From: Spodoptera frugiperda
Taxonomy: Eukaryota; Arthropoda; Insecta; Lepidoptera; Noctuidae
Assembly: GCF_023101765.2 (NCBI RefSeq)
Contig: NC_064214.1
Span: 10,794,001 to 10,858,000, forward strand
Direction of reading: 5' to 3'
Length of the DNA stretch: 64,000 nt
A program made the translations under genes and the position numbers. Below, piece after piece: positions 12,091 to 24,969 of the stretch (within the stretch, counting starts at the first letter, position 1; every line of letters starts with the position of its first letter). Under the pieces are notes generated by a model. The model was not told the DNA's origin. It did not search any database and saw only the letters and a program-made list of their open reading frames with translations.

Positions 12091-13283
12091 GCAAGTTGTC
12101 GCTATCCAAGAATGCCATGGGAACGAGTAGCGCCCATCTTACATGACACGAAATTATTGAGCCAGTATACACGGCTACATATCAATTTATACAAACCAAT
12201 ATAAGCTGACCGTTGGCTGTACGAAAGGACCATTCAAAGCGAGACCACGATAAACTGGTTTTGTATAGTTTGATGTGTAATCGTGTACAAGTCACCATTA
12301 CCCCATTACAATCCCTGGACGTCTATGTTTAGCTGTAATGGTTCAAGGTTCTGCGTGTCGCGGAAAGTAAGACCGATTTAGACCTAGTATTTGTAATAAG
12401 TGTTGTTTTTTATTAGATTTACTTTGGTATAATTATGGTTATGCAGATTAAAATGTTATTTTGGATAGGACAGTAAAGTAAACATTTGGTAAATTAAACA
12501 TTTTGAAATTAAAAACAATTTAGAGTATGTTTTCTATATTTCAGCATTGCATGTATTTTAAATTTCAACATCAACCTTTTTATTCTGTTGCAGTACCAGG
12601 CCTGGTCTGGGGTCTGGATGGACCTTTAGCCCATAATTTTTTTTATTCCAACTGTGGCCTCAGTAAAACCGCCAAAATCTTAACTCCAACCATTCACAAA
12701 CAATTTTGAAATTCGAAAATCTAATCTGTGAATCAAAACCTAGACCCTCGTTGAACCGCATAACTTCTCATTCAATCTATTAAATATTAATTTAAACACA
12801 CAATTGCATATTATTCTAGTAACTTGATATAAGTGTGGTTGAATCAGATAGTGAGGAAGTGCAGGCGGAGTGGCACAGTCGAAGGGACAGGCACGTGAAA
12901 GTGATTAGCTGCACAGAGTGCACAGTGCTGCGTTGTCAAGACAAGGAGCCCTTGTGTTCGGGGGAGAATGGGGATATTAGGTTCAGAATTACCGTTATAT
13001 TACGTTTGTTTTGTACATTTTCTTAGGTTACAGAGTGGTCGTGGTTCATCACAAATACTAGAGACATTTAAAGTCAATGGTCTGTGACAAAATGTGTTTA
13101 GATTCGTTTTGATGTTTTAGTGATTTGCTACTACGAGTAGGTACATATGTATAGATCCTGAATGCTGACGAACAGAAGTTACAGTGGTTGCTATTTCTGA
13201 TTCTAGTTAATATTAGAACTGTACCTAAAAATTGTGACACATCAGATATAAAACTATAATTACACACTAAGCATCTAAATTAT

Positions 13284-13343
13284 CATTTAATGTTTATACG
13301 TCATACATGGCAACATTTAATGTTTATACGTTATACATGACAA
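13284..13343. repeat. Two-copy 30-bp tandem repeat
   Basis: CATTTAATGTTTATACGTCA followed by TACATGGCAA is repeated immediately with two or three substitutions (CGTTATACATGACAA). The period is 30 bp. Confidence 0.85.
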
Positions 13344-15878
13344 AAGTTATAATAATATTTCAGGCGATAATTAATTAACAATCGTTTTCCTCGTACATTC
13401 AACGTTGCCCACTGTCCTCTCCGCGGCGGCGATGTCGCGTGCTATCGTGTTTCACCCACTACAACGGCATCTTTGTCCAGGGTTACACCACGAACCAACA
13501 AACAAAAAACACAATGTATTAGCGGCACTTTGCGATGCAATTCCGGCCATTCACGCTAATTACCCGTACCAAACACCATTATACAATGACCTCTCCATCT
13601 TTTATACCATTTGTGGAATCTCCTAATCTAAGAGGTCTTGGTAAAATGGTTGTTACTTAGTGCCAAATTTCTTGAAATGTTCGGTAATTGTAAGACAATG
13701 CGATGCGAGTCATAAACGCTTGACGTGGTCTTGTGAAGGTGTTAAGGGATCCAATGAGGTCACACAGTTCGTTTAGCGGCCATACGTCTAATTACAAAGT
13801 GAAACTGTTTTTAAAACTCCTTTATGAAGTGAATTTCGTGTTTTGTTTCCTAATTTGGACACTTGAGAGTGTATTCGTAAGTGGCGGTGTCAATATTTGT
13901 GGCAAAATGTATTTAACTATGGCAAACAATGTCTCGATTGTACTAATATTTTTATTCTTAGGTTAATTTAACTAATTTGAGGGATATCCGGATATGGTTA
14001 CCTAAATCCTTTTTTATGGAAAAACCTTTCCGCAACCAAATAATTGAACAATTTGACCAGAAAATCACAAAGCATGAAAACGTTATCGCAATTATTTACA
14101 AAGCAAAAACATCGAAACATTACAACAAATATAATAAGCCAAACCAAAACAGGAAGCCAACCCTCGTGCAAACACTCGATCCAGTTTACAATCCGAATAA
14201 TCGGCGAGTGCATTCGATTATCCATTTACAAATATTTCCCCGAATTTTTACCCGAACACCACTCGAAACTTCCAACTTTAAAAAAAAACGGGCCACTCAA
14301 ACTGAGCGTGAAATATTCAGAAAAAAATTACGCAAGAGAACAACTGCTTATTGAATGCATCATAAAAATATGATTGACATGTTTCTTAATATGACATCTT
14401 TCGGGCGGTGATATTTTTTTGTCGCATGTGTATACCGGGAATTATGGACGTCTTTTTATACGACAAACTGGATTAAAATCCTCAAAGAACCTTCGGCTTT
14501 AATGTTCGTTTGTTTAAGGGCTAATATTGGGCGAATGCTCTATCAAAATAAGGGCATAACAATTTGCGAACGACATTAGAAAGGAGATATTAAGTGCTGG
14601 GTAATCCAATTACATGTTCTTTGTCAATTTTAGGATGTGTATTATATTTCTATAGAGGCATGTTATGCTTCATATTTTGTAGTTATGTACAAAAGGATAT
14701 CTATTGAGTTTTGTCCTTTTGTCAGTTATTCTGTAGTTTGTAATGACGCGGTTGAAAGACACCGCTGGATTTTTTCTATCATTTAATATTTCATAAATAG
14801 ATGTTGTACAATTTTGTTATTTGGCTAATCATCTGTTGGGATAAAGACCCTTTGGGTACGGAAAATATGTATCAACATACGACTTAAGGAACAAAGGACC
14901 AAATTCCGTACGTTAGGACCAACTTTTTTACACGCGAATAAGTCGAACCTACTCCTAATTATGTGGTAATTTCCTATCAAAATTACATTCTAATCAAAAT
15001 GTCAGCTGACACACTTAACATACATCAAAATTGTCAACATATGTTTATCATAGATTCCTTGAAATTGGCTAATTTATTACTGTTTGACGATGCGACGATA
15101 GAACGACCGGAATACGTCAGGAGTTGACAAGTCGGGGCTTATTGTGTCTTTAGGTTAGTCAGATGGGGGCACAGGGGTTATCGACATAAAGTGCCATTAA
15201 AGACATTTTGATGCGTCCTTACTTCTTGGCTAGCTTGTGATATTTGCCGGCGAACCAACACAACATAGAAATGCATAGCAGAAAATCTTCTCCAAACCCT
15301 ATTTCTAGACAATAAAGTTGATATTACAATGGATTTTTATTATGAAAGGGTTGAAGATAAGTTGGGCAGAAACAGCTCATACAATTAAAGTCCAATAGAT
15401 GTGCCGATAAGAGTCACACACAGTGTAGGGGAATGTCAAAAGATTATAATAACTTTTGAATGCCCAAGGCGTAATTATACCTTATGAAATTTGGTGGAAC
15501 AGAACAAATAAAATATAAATTAAATTGATTGGGAATGGTGATAAACGAGGCGTAAAATGTACGGAACATAAGCTTGGTGAGACGTGATTAATTCTGGTTT
15601 AGATGGTAGTGTTTGCAAGAAAATGTTGTGCATTTGTTATTGTTTGTATTTGCGAGAGTAAAGTCTTTATATTTTTAAGCGTCAATTTGGTATGGCACAT
15701 GCCTGTAGGATATCAATTCTATTATACGGTTTGGTAAGAGTATTTTTTTTAGAAAATGACATTTCTGAAAATGAGCCACAGTTCTGTGTAATAAATAAGG
15801 ACCAAACTTAAACTTAAGTTACAATTACAGATTCCGGTTTACAGAAAGAATTAATGTTATACAAAACTCTTTACTTAT

Positions 15879-16001
15879 GAGGCTAATATCGGAGGCCGAA
15901 TTACCCCTCCTTAATACTCAAATTCCTAACCCTCAAAAGGCCGGCAACGCACTTGTAACGCCTCTGGTTTTTGATCAGATGGTCTATCTGCTCGTTTGCC
16001 A
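15879..16001 (+). repeat. SINE-like family A copy (A4), internally deleted
   Basis: GAGGCTAATATCGGAGGCCG, AATTACCCCTCC, CAAATTCCTAACCCTCAAAA, GGCCGGCAACGCACTTGTAA and CGCCTCTGG are followed directly by ATCAGATGGTCTATCTGCTC. The GATTGCTTACC segment before the 3' end is missing. Confidence 0.7.
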
Positions 16002-16471
16002 GTTTATTTAATAAATAATACCGTTAAGAATAATTTCCAGACTAAAAACAATAATAAGTTAAGTTTAATTGATATATCTGAACAGACAGCAATATATTAT
16101 CCTATTTACATACAAATATTTACATATTATGATAGATAAGACATGTCTGACGAGTAGCTTGATAGATTACGTCATAAACAGCTGTTTACAATATATTACT
16201 GCGTTCTTAGATATCTTAGATATAACCATGAAAATAATATGCTAACTTTAAGTTAAAATAAATTTATCTACTAACCAGATTTAAATCTGTAGAAAATTTA
16301 AAGCTGACTTATGGTATTGTCGGTCTAAAGATTTTAGGCAAAGTGATAAGGATTATTCTTAAATCAAGAGCTTTGCCCCCAGTCCGAATTTATACTTGAT
16401 TTAATAGTAATTTCTAGCAGTCTTATAGAATCTCCTAAAGAATATAATATATCTACTTACAGGGATAAAAT

Positions 16472-16545
16472 CGTTTTTAAGGGGGTTCCTACTCCTGCTA
16501 TTCGGACCGGAGGAGGTAACCCGCTAGTCAGTCCGAGGCTCCGAG
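16472..16545 (-). repeat. SINE-like family B 5' fragment (B3)
   Basis: In reverse orientation: GTTCCTACTCCTGCTATTCG, GACCGGAGGAGGTAACCCGC and TAGTCAGTCCGAGGCTCCGA. Only the 5' part of the family is present. Confidence 0.65.
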
Positions 16546-16919
16546 AACTGATTGAGAATACCTAATCTAGTAATTTATAAAAAAAGGCTCAAAACGCAAA
16601 CGCAATAACAAAATATTCTAGGATTCTAAACTTGATGTCATCATTGAACCTGAAATACTCATACATGACAAACGTATTTAAAATATCAAACAAGATTGGT
16701 AAGTAAGTACCCATAGATGTACATAAACGACAAATGAAATAATTTGTCACTAACTAAAGCCACAAGGAAAACAAAACACAAGACCCTATCTTCGAACACA
16801 CAAAATTGTCCTCAAACCTAATTTAATTTTCATAATGTCATACAGCACAAATGAAATAATTAGTTAATTAGTCACACCATTGTTTACGACTCGGAAACAT
16901 TAAAACAAAATTATAATTA

Positions 16920-17203
16920 GTCGTAAATCCGAGCGTGGAGACCATCGATCGATTCTCGATTCTCGATTCGCTCACACGATTATATCGATTCGTTTTGTTT
17001 GTGTGTGTGTTGTGTGCGTGTGTAGGAAGAACAGATTTATTGTTAATGGTGTCCCGAACATAATTAAAATGGTTGATGTTTCGCCTGGTCCGCCGGCCGA
17101 CGTCCTTTGGTCAAAATATAGAGTAGCTCTGAGATAGTGTGCATCTATTTTTGTGTGTATTAGAAAGGATGTAGCCGATATTAGCTTTAGAGATTTGGTA
17201 AGT
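16920..17203 (+). promoter_or_regulatory. Possible promoter or noncoding exon
   Basis: A unique block rich in ATCGAT/TCTCGA (16943-16993) is followed by a GT-rich run (16998-17024). A strong-context start (AAAATGG) at 17068 then opens a 22-codon frame beginning MVDVSPGPPADV and ending before TAG. About 65 bp beyond that stop lies TTTGGTAAGTAATT, a good splice donor. This could be a 5' UTR exon with a short upstream frame, or simply a conserved regulatory block. Nothing ties it to the disco gene except its upstream position on the same strand. Confidence 0.2.
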
Positions 17204-20200
17204 AATTATTATTACCATAATTACGTCAAAAAGCAATTGATTTTGATGTTAAATATGACAGTGCTGTAAGTCATTCTGTTGTACGTACCCATAGTAATTC
17301 ATTAATCAATACATAACAATATAAATAAATTAGCCTTAATTCTCCTATTACTTAAATCGCGAAGAGGCTTTCACTTGCTTTAGCATTTATAATATAAATG
17401 GAAAACAAAAGAAGGACATGGAACCTCTGTCCCTCTTGATTACACTACGATGTATATGTATAAGTGTTATAGAATAGATATTGTTGACCCCCTGTTGTAC
17501 AGCTTGTAGCGCCATCTGTAGGCCACGCACTATTGTTTATTCGTCACCTGCGTAAATATGAGATAAAATATTTTCAGAGTGAAATGAACCTTTCGCCTAG
17601 TATTGAGGCAGTTATAAGCTGATGATGAGAAAAGATCAGAAGAAACAAAGATATTACCCTTTAAACAAAATAGCAACAAGTTTCATCATACCAAAAATCC
17701 ATTCATCCATTTATATCGAACCGAAACTGAATTTACAAGTTTTTGACTAACAGGGCAGTCAAACGTCCTTGTGTAGAAGTGCTTGCCACTATAAGTACTC
17801 AATCATTTAAATTTTAAATATAACATTCACATCAAAAGCAGCATTGATAAATGTCACACATTATCCTCAAACATGACGTATGTACATAATATTAAACACA
17901 AAAACTTCAAACCAATCACTCATCAAAGACTTTTTGTCCCAAAATCCCATCAACATTTTTCCTCACTAAACACCAATGTCAACTTCTCAGAACCTTTAAT
18001 CACCAGATTCAGTAGGTGATTAATCAAAATCGCCATTAATTATTAGACGCGAGCATTTATACTGATTATATTGGGACGTCCAAAATGCTGTGTCGTCCCG
18101 CCCTGCTATTACCGTTCGGTCTTTCGGTATTACAAGTCGCCGGCCGTATATTAGGACCGGAATATTACTGGTGCACATTACGCGCTCACAAAAGGTCGGT
18201 GGGAACTCTTGTAACGAAACGAGATGAGATGTGCAAGCGCTTAATTATATGGCAGGGTGATAGTTTGAAAATGTGGATTTATGGTCGTGCGTATTTAATA
18301 TTCGTCGCTTTCTGTTTTACTCGTTTCGTGAGTATGATTAATAGATACGATGTTTTTCGTTGTATAATCTCGACAAATGTGCATGTACGTTCGCTTTTTC
18401 GTGACTTGTCACTGTTGCCACGTATAAAGGAGTCAAAATATAATTACGTTCAAAAATAATTTTGTAAAGTATCTAATATGGTCTGAGTATAGACACAACG
18501 AACTAATTATGTTCATCTTTAGAGATCAATAAACAGACTAAGAGCAGCGTCTTCTTTAATTAGTAACTAGAGGCTATTGACGATAAGTCATGCTTAATTA
18601 ACTTCATTTAAAAAAGAATTAACATCTCCTTGCGAAGGCCAGACAACAAAACCAGTCGTGATAAGCCACTGAAACGAATTAAAAAGAAACATTAAGTCTA
18701 AACATTACACAATCGAATCGAAGAACCTTCATAAGTCATTAAACAAAGAATATCAGTCAATCACTAATGATAGCACATGGCGTTACCACCCCGATTTGAA
18801 ACACAATCAACATTACAAATCGTAGTGATCGAAATTTTTCAATCGAATATTATCATCGGACAATTAATAATTCGTAAAAAATCATTAAGGAGCGAAACAG
18901 GAGAACAAAAGTCGCGGTCCTTTGAGGCATGTATAAAAAAGGAGAGGAATAAAAAAGGGAAGGCGTCCCGTGGGGCGAGAGTCGGCGGTACGTTCACTAA
19001 ACCAACACAGTATGTGTCGACACAGACCGTATGATATTGCCGCACGCATTATATGGATAGTGGTTCAGATGATGGAGTAATGTGAAACGGAAGATTTATT
19101 CAATACAAATGTGGACGAAGAAAATATGGATCTCTCAAAGCATGGTTTACGTTTTCCTGTGCGGAAACATGGTGTAGTAACAGTATTAATTTTATAAAAT
19201 GAATTTATTTGCAATAATTTTCAATAATATTCCTTGCGAAGAAAAATAACAAAAACTAGATTTTTTTCTTTTTTAGATAGAAACCAATTACATTAAACTA
19301 TGAATACTTTACATGGTGAAACAATTTAAATTCTCAATAAAAATATGGCGTCTATTCTTTTGAAGTCAGGACCGTCTGACACTCCACCACATTCTGCCTC
19401 CACCACCCGCTGGTCTTCGGGTCCTGGTGACAGGACGACATGTTATAACGATCTCAGATGAGTAATGAAACTTAAATTGTATTTAATTGAAGTTTTAATT
19501 TTTTCTTTAGGACCAGTTTCTGATGAGTATTTGTTTTAGTTATGAGATGATGAACGCTGGAGTAGAGGTAATTGTAATAATCTTTAATTAAATCTGTTAG
19601 GTTAAATCTATGAATACAATGATATGGAAAGTCTAAACGTATTTACTGTTATTTTGTAAATGCTTGCTGATAAACTTTATTCCATAGCCGAGAAAATTAA
19701 AAGTAGTAGGATATTTTTGAGCATATTTATTTAAGGCCATTTATTTAGCTGTCTTAAAAATCTCTGTGGTTATTCTTATTATAACAAAACATCACAAACA
19801 TGACATAATATTTTGCAGCACAACAGGACCAATATCACTAGATATCTATCAACAAAGGCACTTACAATCAGACCCCGATTCGATTAACCATAATGAAAGA
19901 AACAACCTGTCGTCATACCTTAAATGGATCCGTCACCGTAAATAAACGAGAACATTGAAGGAGTCCCGCAAGGCTCTCATCTAGGCCCTGCGTGTCCTCA
20001 CACAGCCCATAAAGCCGACTTCCCTATATTTATGCCCTTTTGTCACGACACCGTCCAATTGGATGTCCCGATAATTTACGCTAACGTGACGACATTAATA
20101 CTCGGCTAAGGGCACCATGATATACGGCCTTTTAATAATCCATTCAGGGCGCGTGCTGTGACAATATTTCCCGTGAACTTATAGCGTTTTGTCTTCAACT

Positions 20201-20644
20201 TATTTATGTGTTATCGTTAATTGAATGGCCTTTTTTATATCGATAACGGTACTTTTATATTTATACAAAGTTGTTACGTCATGAATCATAATTCAATTAT
20301 TCTGAATTGTTTAATTCTGCTGGGTTTTTGCTACCGCCGCGGCGCCTACAGAAATGAAGTCACGAACGAAGAAGGTAGCCACAATAAAGTAGATAACACT
20401 TTCCTGATTTGAAACTCAATTGTGTGTGATTGTCCGAAGCTCAATTGTTGAAATTGCAAGGGTTAGTGGAAGTGGAAGCCGCGAATGGGAATCTTGAGAA
20501 ATAACGCGAACTGCTTCATGTTTTTTTGTCTCAATGATTGAGTTGTTCGGTTAGATTAAAGCGGGTTTATTAATGTTAAGGTACTTGGTATGGATGTAAT
20601 TTTAATAATATAGAATTTAAAATTTTAATAATTTTAGTTTTTTT
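17204..20644. other. Gene-free with several CpG-elevated islands
   Basis: Three unique islands stand out from the AT-rich background. The first (18000-18460) has homeodomain-type TTAATTA cores followed by GTCGCCGGCCGTATATTAG, and includes a 124-codon frame without any recognisable domain. The second (18890-19035) has GGCGTCCCGTGGGGCGAGAG. The third (19920-20170) has CCCATAAAG and TTTTAATAATCC. These have the look of conserved noncoding elements around a developmental gene, but conservation cannot be tested here. Confidence 0.3.
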
Positions 20645-20773
20645 AAGATAAGAAAATTATCCAATGACTTCTTCCGTCTTGTGTGAAGAGTCTGGCACTC
20701 TTCAGACTCTTACCGACTAAAAAGCACCCCGGAGAGCAGGGAGGAGCAGCCGGAGCCTCGGGAACCCACTAGG
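20645..20773 (-). repeat. SINE-like family B copy (B4), rearranged
   Basis: Reverse-orientation copy: TTATCCAATGACTTCTTCCG, then CAGACTCTTACCGACTAAAA, AGCACCCC, GAGGAGCAGCCGGAGCC and GGGAACCCACTAGGCAATAC. A small duplication (AGTCTGGCACTCTTCAGACTC) replaces the usual single motif. Confidence 0.65.
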
Positions 20774-20824
20774 CAATACGCAAATTAGTTAAGACTAAAA
20801 AACATATTTAAGAAAAGCTGATTA

Positions 20825-20870
20825 ACAAACACAAAGACTCAAGGTTAGTCTTTGAGTTTTTGTGTTTGTA
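20825..20870. repeat. Imperfect hairpin
   Basis: ACAAACACAAAGACTCAA pairs with TTTGAGTTTTTGTGTTTGT around a short loop (GGTTAGTC), with a small bulge. It is a compact stem-loop of about 45 nt just downstream of a family B copy. It may be a microRNA-like fold or a decayed MITE; there is no evidence for expression. Confidence 0.4.
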
Positions 20871-21303
20871 CAACATACAACTAAATAATAAATACATTCT
20901 GGATCTATAAGCTAAACAAAAAATTAAGGACAGGTACCACAAAACAGATTTACAACCTTATTTAAAAATAGTATAAAAGCCAAAAACCCTGTAAAAACAC
21001 AGAACAATTACAATTTAAATTGCATTGCATTACATACGGAGCCACTTAGAAAACAAGAGAATTATCAAATAGCATCAATCAAGATTGTTACCCACATAAT
21101 GACTTCATACATGACACGGGAGAGGAAGTTGGGAAACTCTCTTAACAGTTACTTAACATCACGTATTCTATTTGTTGGGGGGGTAAGCAGAGACGTTTAC
21201 ATAAGTATAACAAATGTATGTAAGTATGTAACATTCAATTATTCCCTAGTTATATTAGGAATCCCATTTGACTGCTTTCAGTACGGAAAAACATGGAAAT
21301 AAC

Positions 21304-21461
21304 ACTTATATTATAAATGTTAAAGTTTGTTTGTTAGGTCGATCACGCTAAAACTACTGGATGGATTTTGATAAAATTTTGTATACAGACAGGATACAGC
21401 TGACTTTGGTAATAGAATATTATCGCATGGGAACGCGGGCGAAGCCGCTGATACAAGCTAG
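21304..21461 (+). mobile_element. Non-autonomous Helitron-like remnant
   Basis: Starts near TTATATTATAAATG, passes through GTTTGTTTGTTAGGTCG and AAAACTACTGGATGGATTTT, and ends with the GC-rich hairpin GCGGGCGAAGCCGC, a 9-10 nt spacer and CTAG followed by T. A short hairpin about 10 nt before a terminal CTRR with T next is the Helitron 3' signature. I know this arrangement (GGGCGAAGCCGC before CTAGT) from many lepidopteran repeats. The 5' TC end is not clear, so the copy is probably truncated. Confidence 0.5.
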
Positions 21462-21639
21462 TCTAGAATAATTTTCAATAGTTTAAGGAGACATCGGGAT
21501 CTCTAATATTTCTCCTTTCATTTTCTCAAGATGCAAGCTGACGTGCATTATACTGGTTATGTAAAGAGGTTCGTGTCTAGTGTCTTTTATTACAAGTAAA
21601 TTCCGATTTCTATAAAAAGTCGGTAAATTGAAGAGCATA

Positions 21640-21700
21640 CTATGATTCGGGAATCGGACCTAGAATACTGTTTAGCAGTTACTACTCAACAAGATTCTGA
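21640..21700 (-). repeat. Possible tRNA-like fragment
   Basis: In reverse complement the order GTTGAGTAGTAACTGCTAAA, CAG, then GGTCCGATTCCCGAATC contains a B-box-like GGTCCGATTCC. It may be a decayed SINE head. It does not fold as a complete tRNA by eye. Confidence 0.3.
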
Positions 21701-23995
21701 CCCAATAATCGAACTTCAAAAACTGTGTCTAGCAGCGACACTGAGTCTCTCAACTGATGCGGCTATCTCTTACCTAAGATAGCTCAAATACTCACAATTG
21801 CTTTCGAAGATAACGTTCACAATTGAATCGAGGGCAAAACGACGTCAATTAGACGCCGTTCCTGTTAATTATTGTTAATTAAGTTAAAAGCTCTTAACTG
21901 GTTTTGTGATAAAATAAAACGTGATGGACGATCGGTTGATATGCGATACTGTAATCAATGGTTATTGTTTTAGAGGTTTATTTTCTAATAGATTTGTTTT
22001 TCCTCTGGTGTTACGGGTTTTCAAAGGCGACACAGATTACTTGTCATTTGGAGTGCGATTCTCTAAGGCAAAACATCTTTACAATGAAGACATCATCGTC
22101 GAAACATCCGATGAAATAAAAACGGTATTCTTTAGTTAAAACCACCCGATCGCAGCGCTTCACATTTGAAGTAACCTACATGACTGTTCGTTGGCACCTA
22201 TTCTGTAAAAAGGATTCTAGAATTATGGTTAAGTGTGATCGGTGCCAGTACCTACAAACACATCTTCTACCTACGTATTATCCAATTCTCTCCAGAGACA
22301 ATTAAATAATTTTATAAATGTGATTAAGTAAAATCTAAATTAAACCAACCTAGATATTCATATACCAAATTATGAATTAATATTTAAATATGTATATCTT
22401 CAAAAATATAAATCGTACAAGTGTGTGAAACAAGTGTATTTAATAAATTAAATAGGTATAATAATAGTGGAGTAATATCAGTCTACACATAATTAAGACT
22501 TGCTGGCCCCTTTTGTACTAAAATTACAATAAGGTCAATAAAAGTTTATGATTAAGAAAAATACTCCGTGCCTACGTCATAAACACAAAATTTCGATTTC
22601 ATCAAATTCGGAAGGCACCATCACACAAGGGGGACAACCGAATCCCATTATTAAACAACAAAAGTTTCGAAAACGCAACAAAAACAGCAACTAATGAAGT
22701 CGGAGCTAAATTTTATTTCGCCCGCACTACGGCACTACATAAGCAATTCACATCGTAAATTTTCGTCAGTCAAAACGATTAACAGAAAAAAAAATTGTCC
22801 CTTAAAAAAATACAACACATATTCCACATCAAACATAACATTTTGAACCTTATTTTTATGTGCATAGAGATGTAAACACCCGCAGTCGATAAATTTGTAT
22901 TGCAGCGTTCTAAAGTCAAATTGTCAAGAGGCAAGTTCGGTCACTTTTAGGCGATTCCAAGTTTTTTTTTTTTTAATTTCGTGTTTTCTTTGGCGGCCCG
23001 TTTATTGGGACCAAATGACACGACAGGTGACGAGTTTTTTTTTTAAACTGTGGGTGGATAGAAAAGAATTGTTATACATTTTATTGCGTGTCCCGTCTGT
23101 ATCGGGCGATCTGAATTTTAAGGCTAATTTGCTGGCTTTTGAGTCCAGATGTCACGATAAACATGTCGGTGCTGTTTTTGTTCTTTTTTTTTCAAAGTTT
23201 TAATTAGAATTGAATAGATTTTTTATGTATTGCGTAGTATATGCAGCATACGTGTTATGATTTTCGCAAAAGGAATCCTTACCTACTCATATCTAAATTG
23301 ATTACCCATTAATAGCCACGTCGGACACTGGGGACCGACGCTTAGCGAAGGATTTACCTTCGACAGTTAATGCTTCAATAAACACATTACAACTCTTGCA
23401 CAACACCAGTTAAATCATTACTTGGCATCGCAAAAAGTAAAATAAAAAAAAAAGCAGTAGACACCAAATTCAACAACGCCACTATTCACATCACAGAGAT
23501 CACAACATCAGAAACAAGTACCAATTCACCTATCAATACCTACCACACAATAATCTAAAATTAGCATCAACATACAACCCGCCTACCAAACAGAGCCAAC
23601 CCACAACAAAAACTATGTAAATAAAATACCCATTAGACTGATTTAAACAAATGACACGCGATAATCTGCGGCCATTAGCGGGCATCAGTCAAAATCCCGA
23701 AACAATAGTAATTGTTGTAATAAATTACGTCCCTACATTTCGTAAACCACTTGTCTTCAAACATAAGCTATTAAAACCACATTACCTATAGCGCAACGAA
23801 AGAAAAAAAATGATAAAAATGGGAGTTGAACCGTTTATTTTATCAAAGGTCTTACATAGAAGAGTGGCCTCTAATTAAAATGTGCTTACTAAGTGAAATG
23901 CTAATTTTTATTAAATAGTCCTGTATGAACGTAAATGGTGATAATGTGTACAAATCTACCTCACACTTTGCTTGCAAAACTGTATGAGACTAATG
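21701..23995. other. Gene-free stretch
   Basis: No gene or family repeat. Unique blocks at 21790-21880 (GGGCAAAACGACGTCAATTA) and 22590-22760 (CCCGCACTACGGCACTACAT) are richer in CpG than their surroundings. Frames at 21921-22139 and 22895-23203 lack domains, and the latter runs through T homopolymers. Confidence 0.4.
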
Positions 23996-24131
23996 TCCGA
24001 ATACTCAAACGCTACTCAAGTTTAAGACGCTCTCAAAACTAGTTCTGTCCCTATCAATTCTTTATAAAATGACAGAGATAGCACGATATTTAAGTACAAC
24101 TTAAAATTGAGTAGCGTTTCAGCATTCGGGC
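23996..24131. mobile_element. Short inverted-repeat element (MITE-like)
   Basis: A left arm starting at 23996 (TCCGAATACTCAAACGCTAC and TCAAGTTTAAG) pairs with a right arm ending near 24131 (CTTAAAATTGAGTAGCG and TTTCAGCATTCGGGCA). The arms are about 30 bp with a few mismatches, separated by about 75 bp. The interior also has an inner inverted pair (CTGTCCCTATC against GACAGAGATAG). The element is too small to encode anything; target-site duplications are not obvious. I recognise the arm sequence as recurrent in Lepidoptera, from memory. Confidence 0.6.
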
Positions 24132-24819
24132 ATAAGCTTAGCTGAGTCCATTGCCACCGTCCTGAGTACAGTGCTAAGCTATGTTGTGTACCAATGAATA
24201 TGATTGGTGGAAGCCAAACGCATCCACAGCAACGTAGTATAGCAAATCTCTGGTGGAAAAGCACCCTTAAGTCTGATTCAATCCCAAATCATTTAGTTCT
24301 ATAATAAAATGCTACACACCATCAAAACAACTAAGTATTTACAAAACGGTAAAAAATTGAAAAAAAAATCTTTATTGATTATTTCACTCAAATGGATTAT
24401 ACGAGTAGAAAAGAAGAAAAGTATCAGACTCTGAATTGTGAAAGACTCGTAGTACCTACTTAAATTCTTACCGTAGTTGAAAACATTATGATCTTAAAGG
24501 CGCTCTCCTCGATAGTAATTAACAAAACCATACGTTTCAATCACATACAAGTTCAAAATCAATCTGCATCGAATAGCAAGTGAAACAATAATCTAAATAT
24601 ACCTCTTGCAACTCATATATGTATGTATGTCTGTTTGTTTAACCAACCATACATGTGTGGTATGAAACCGGAATGTTTGACGCACTTCTTACTAATGAGA
24701 GCCATATTATTGAAACAAATAATGGATGTATTGCTTCAATAACAGCTTAACGTATTTTAAATTGATCAAAGTCATGTTTTATGTCAAATGTAGAAAATTA
24801 AAAAGAAAAATTGCATACT
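24132..24819. other. Gene-free stretch
   Basis: AT-rich DNA after the inverted-repeat element. The minus-strand frame at 24022-24264 runs through that element and is not considered coding. Nothing else is visible. Confidence 0.4.
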
Positions 24820-24969
24820 TTTTTGGGAGGGAGCAATCATCCAATGATTTTCCTGCTATGGGCGAGAGGAGGGAGTGTCAGACTCTTACCAACTAAAAAT
24901 GACCCCATTCCTACTTCTGCTTTTCGAGCCGGAGCCCTGATAAACCAGCTAGTCAGTCCGCAACTCCGA
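24820..24969 (-). repeat. SINE-like family B copy (B5)
   Basis: Reverse orientation and nearly complete: ATCATCCAATGATTTTCC, GGGCGAGAGGAGGGAGTGTC, AGACTCTTACCAACTAAAAA, TTCCTACTTCTGCTTTTCGA, GCCGGAGCCCTGATAAACC and AGTCAGTCCGCAACTCCGA. Confidence 0.75.

Larger units (their letters stand above)
9057..15878. other. Long gene-free stretch
   Basis: Nearly 7 kb without a convincing gene. Frames at 13733-13966, 13977-14354 and 14044-14373 are open but AT-rich, lysine/isoleucine-heavy, mutually overlapping and without domains. Two subregions deserve note: the low-stop block at about 11900-12150 and a CpG-elevated block at 13400-13620 (GTCCTCTCCGCGGCGGCGAT). A short GC-rich block with an open frame lies at 12835-12970. 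No transposon coding sequence was recognised. Confidence 0.4.

Noticed and set aside
13977..14373. Two overlapping long frames of 125 and 109 codons
   Set aside because: AT-rich, lysine- and asparagine-heavy, overlapping each other and a minus-strand frame; no domain.
17510..17525. CTCF-type site TAGCGCCATCTGT
   Set aside because: Shares part of an insect CTCF-like core, but similar ACGCCATCT strings occur at 33304 and 36486 without context, so it is not distinctive enough.
18085..18459. 124-codon frame (MLCRPALLLPFGLS...)
   Set aside because: The N-terminus looks like a signal peptide, but the rest has no domain, no splice signals and AT-rich composition after 18290. More likely conserved noncoding or chance.
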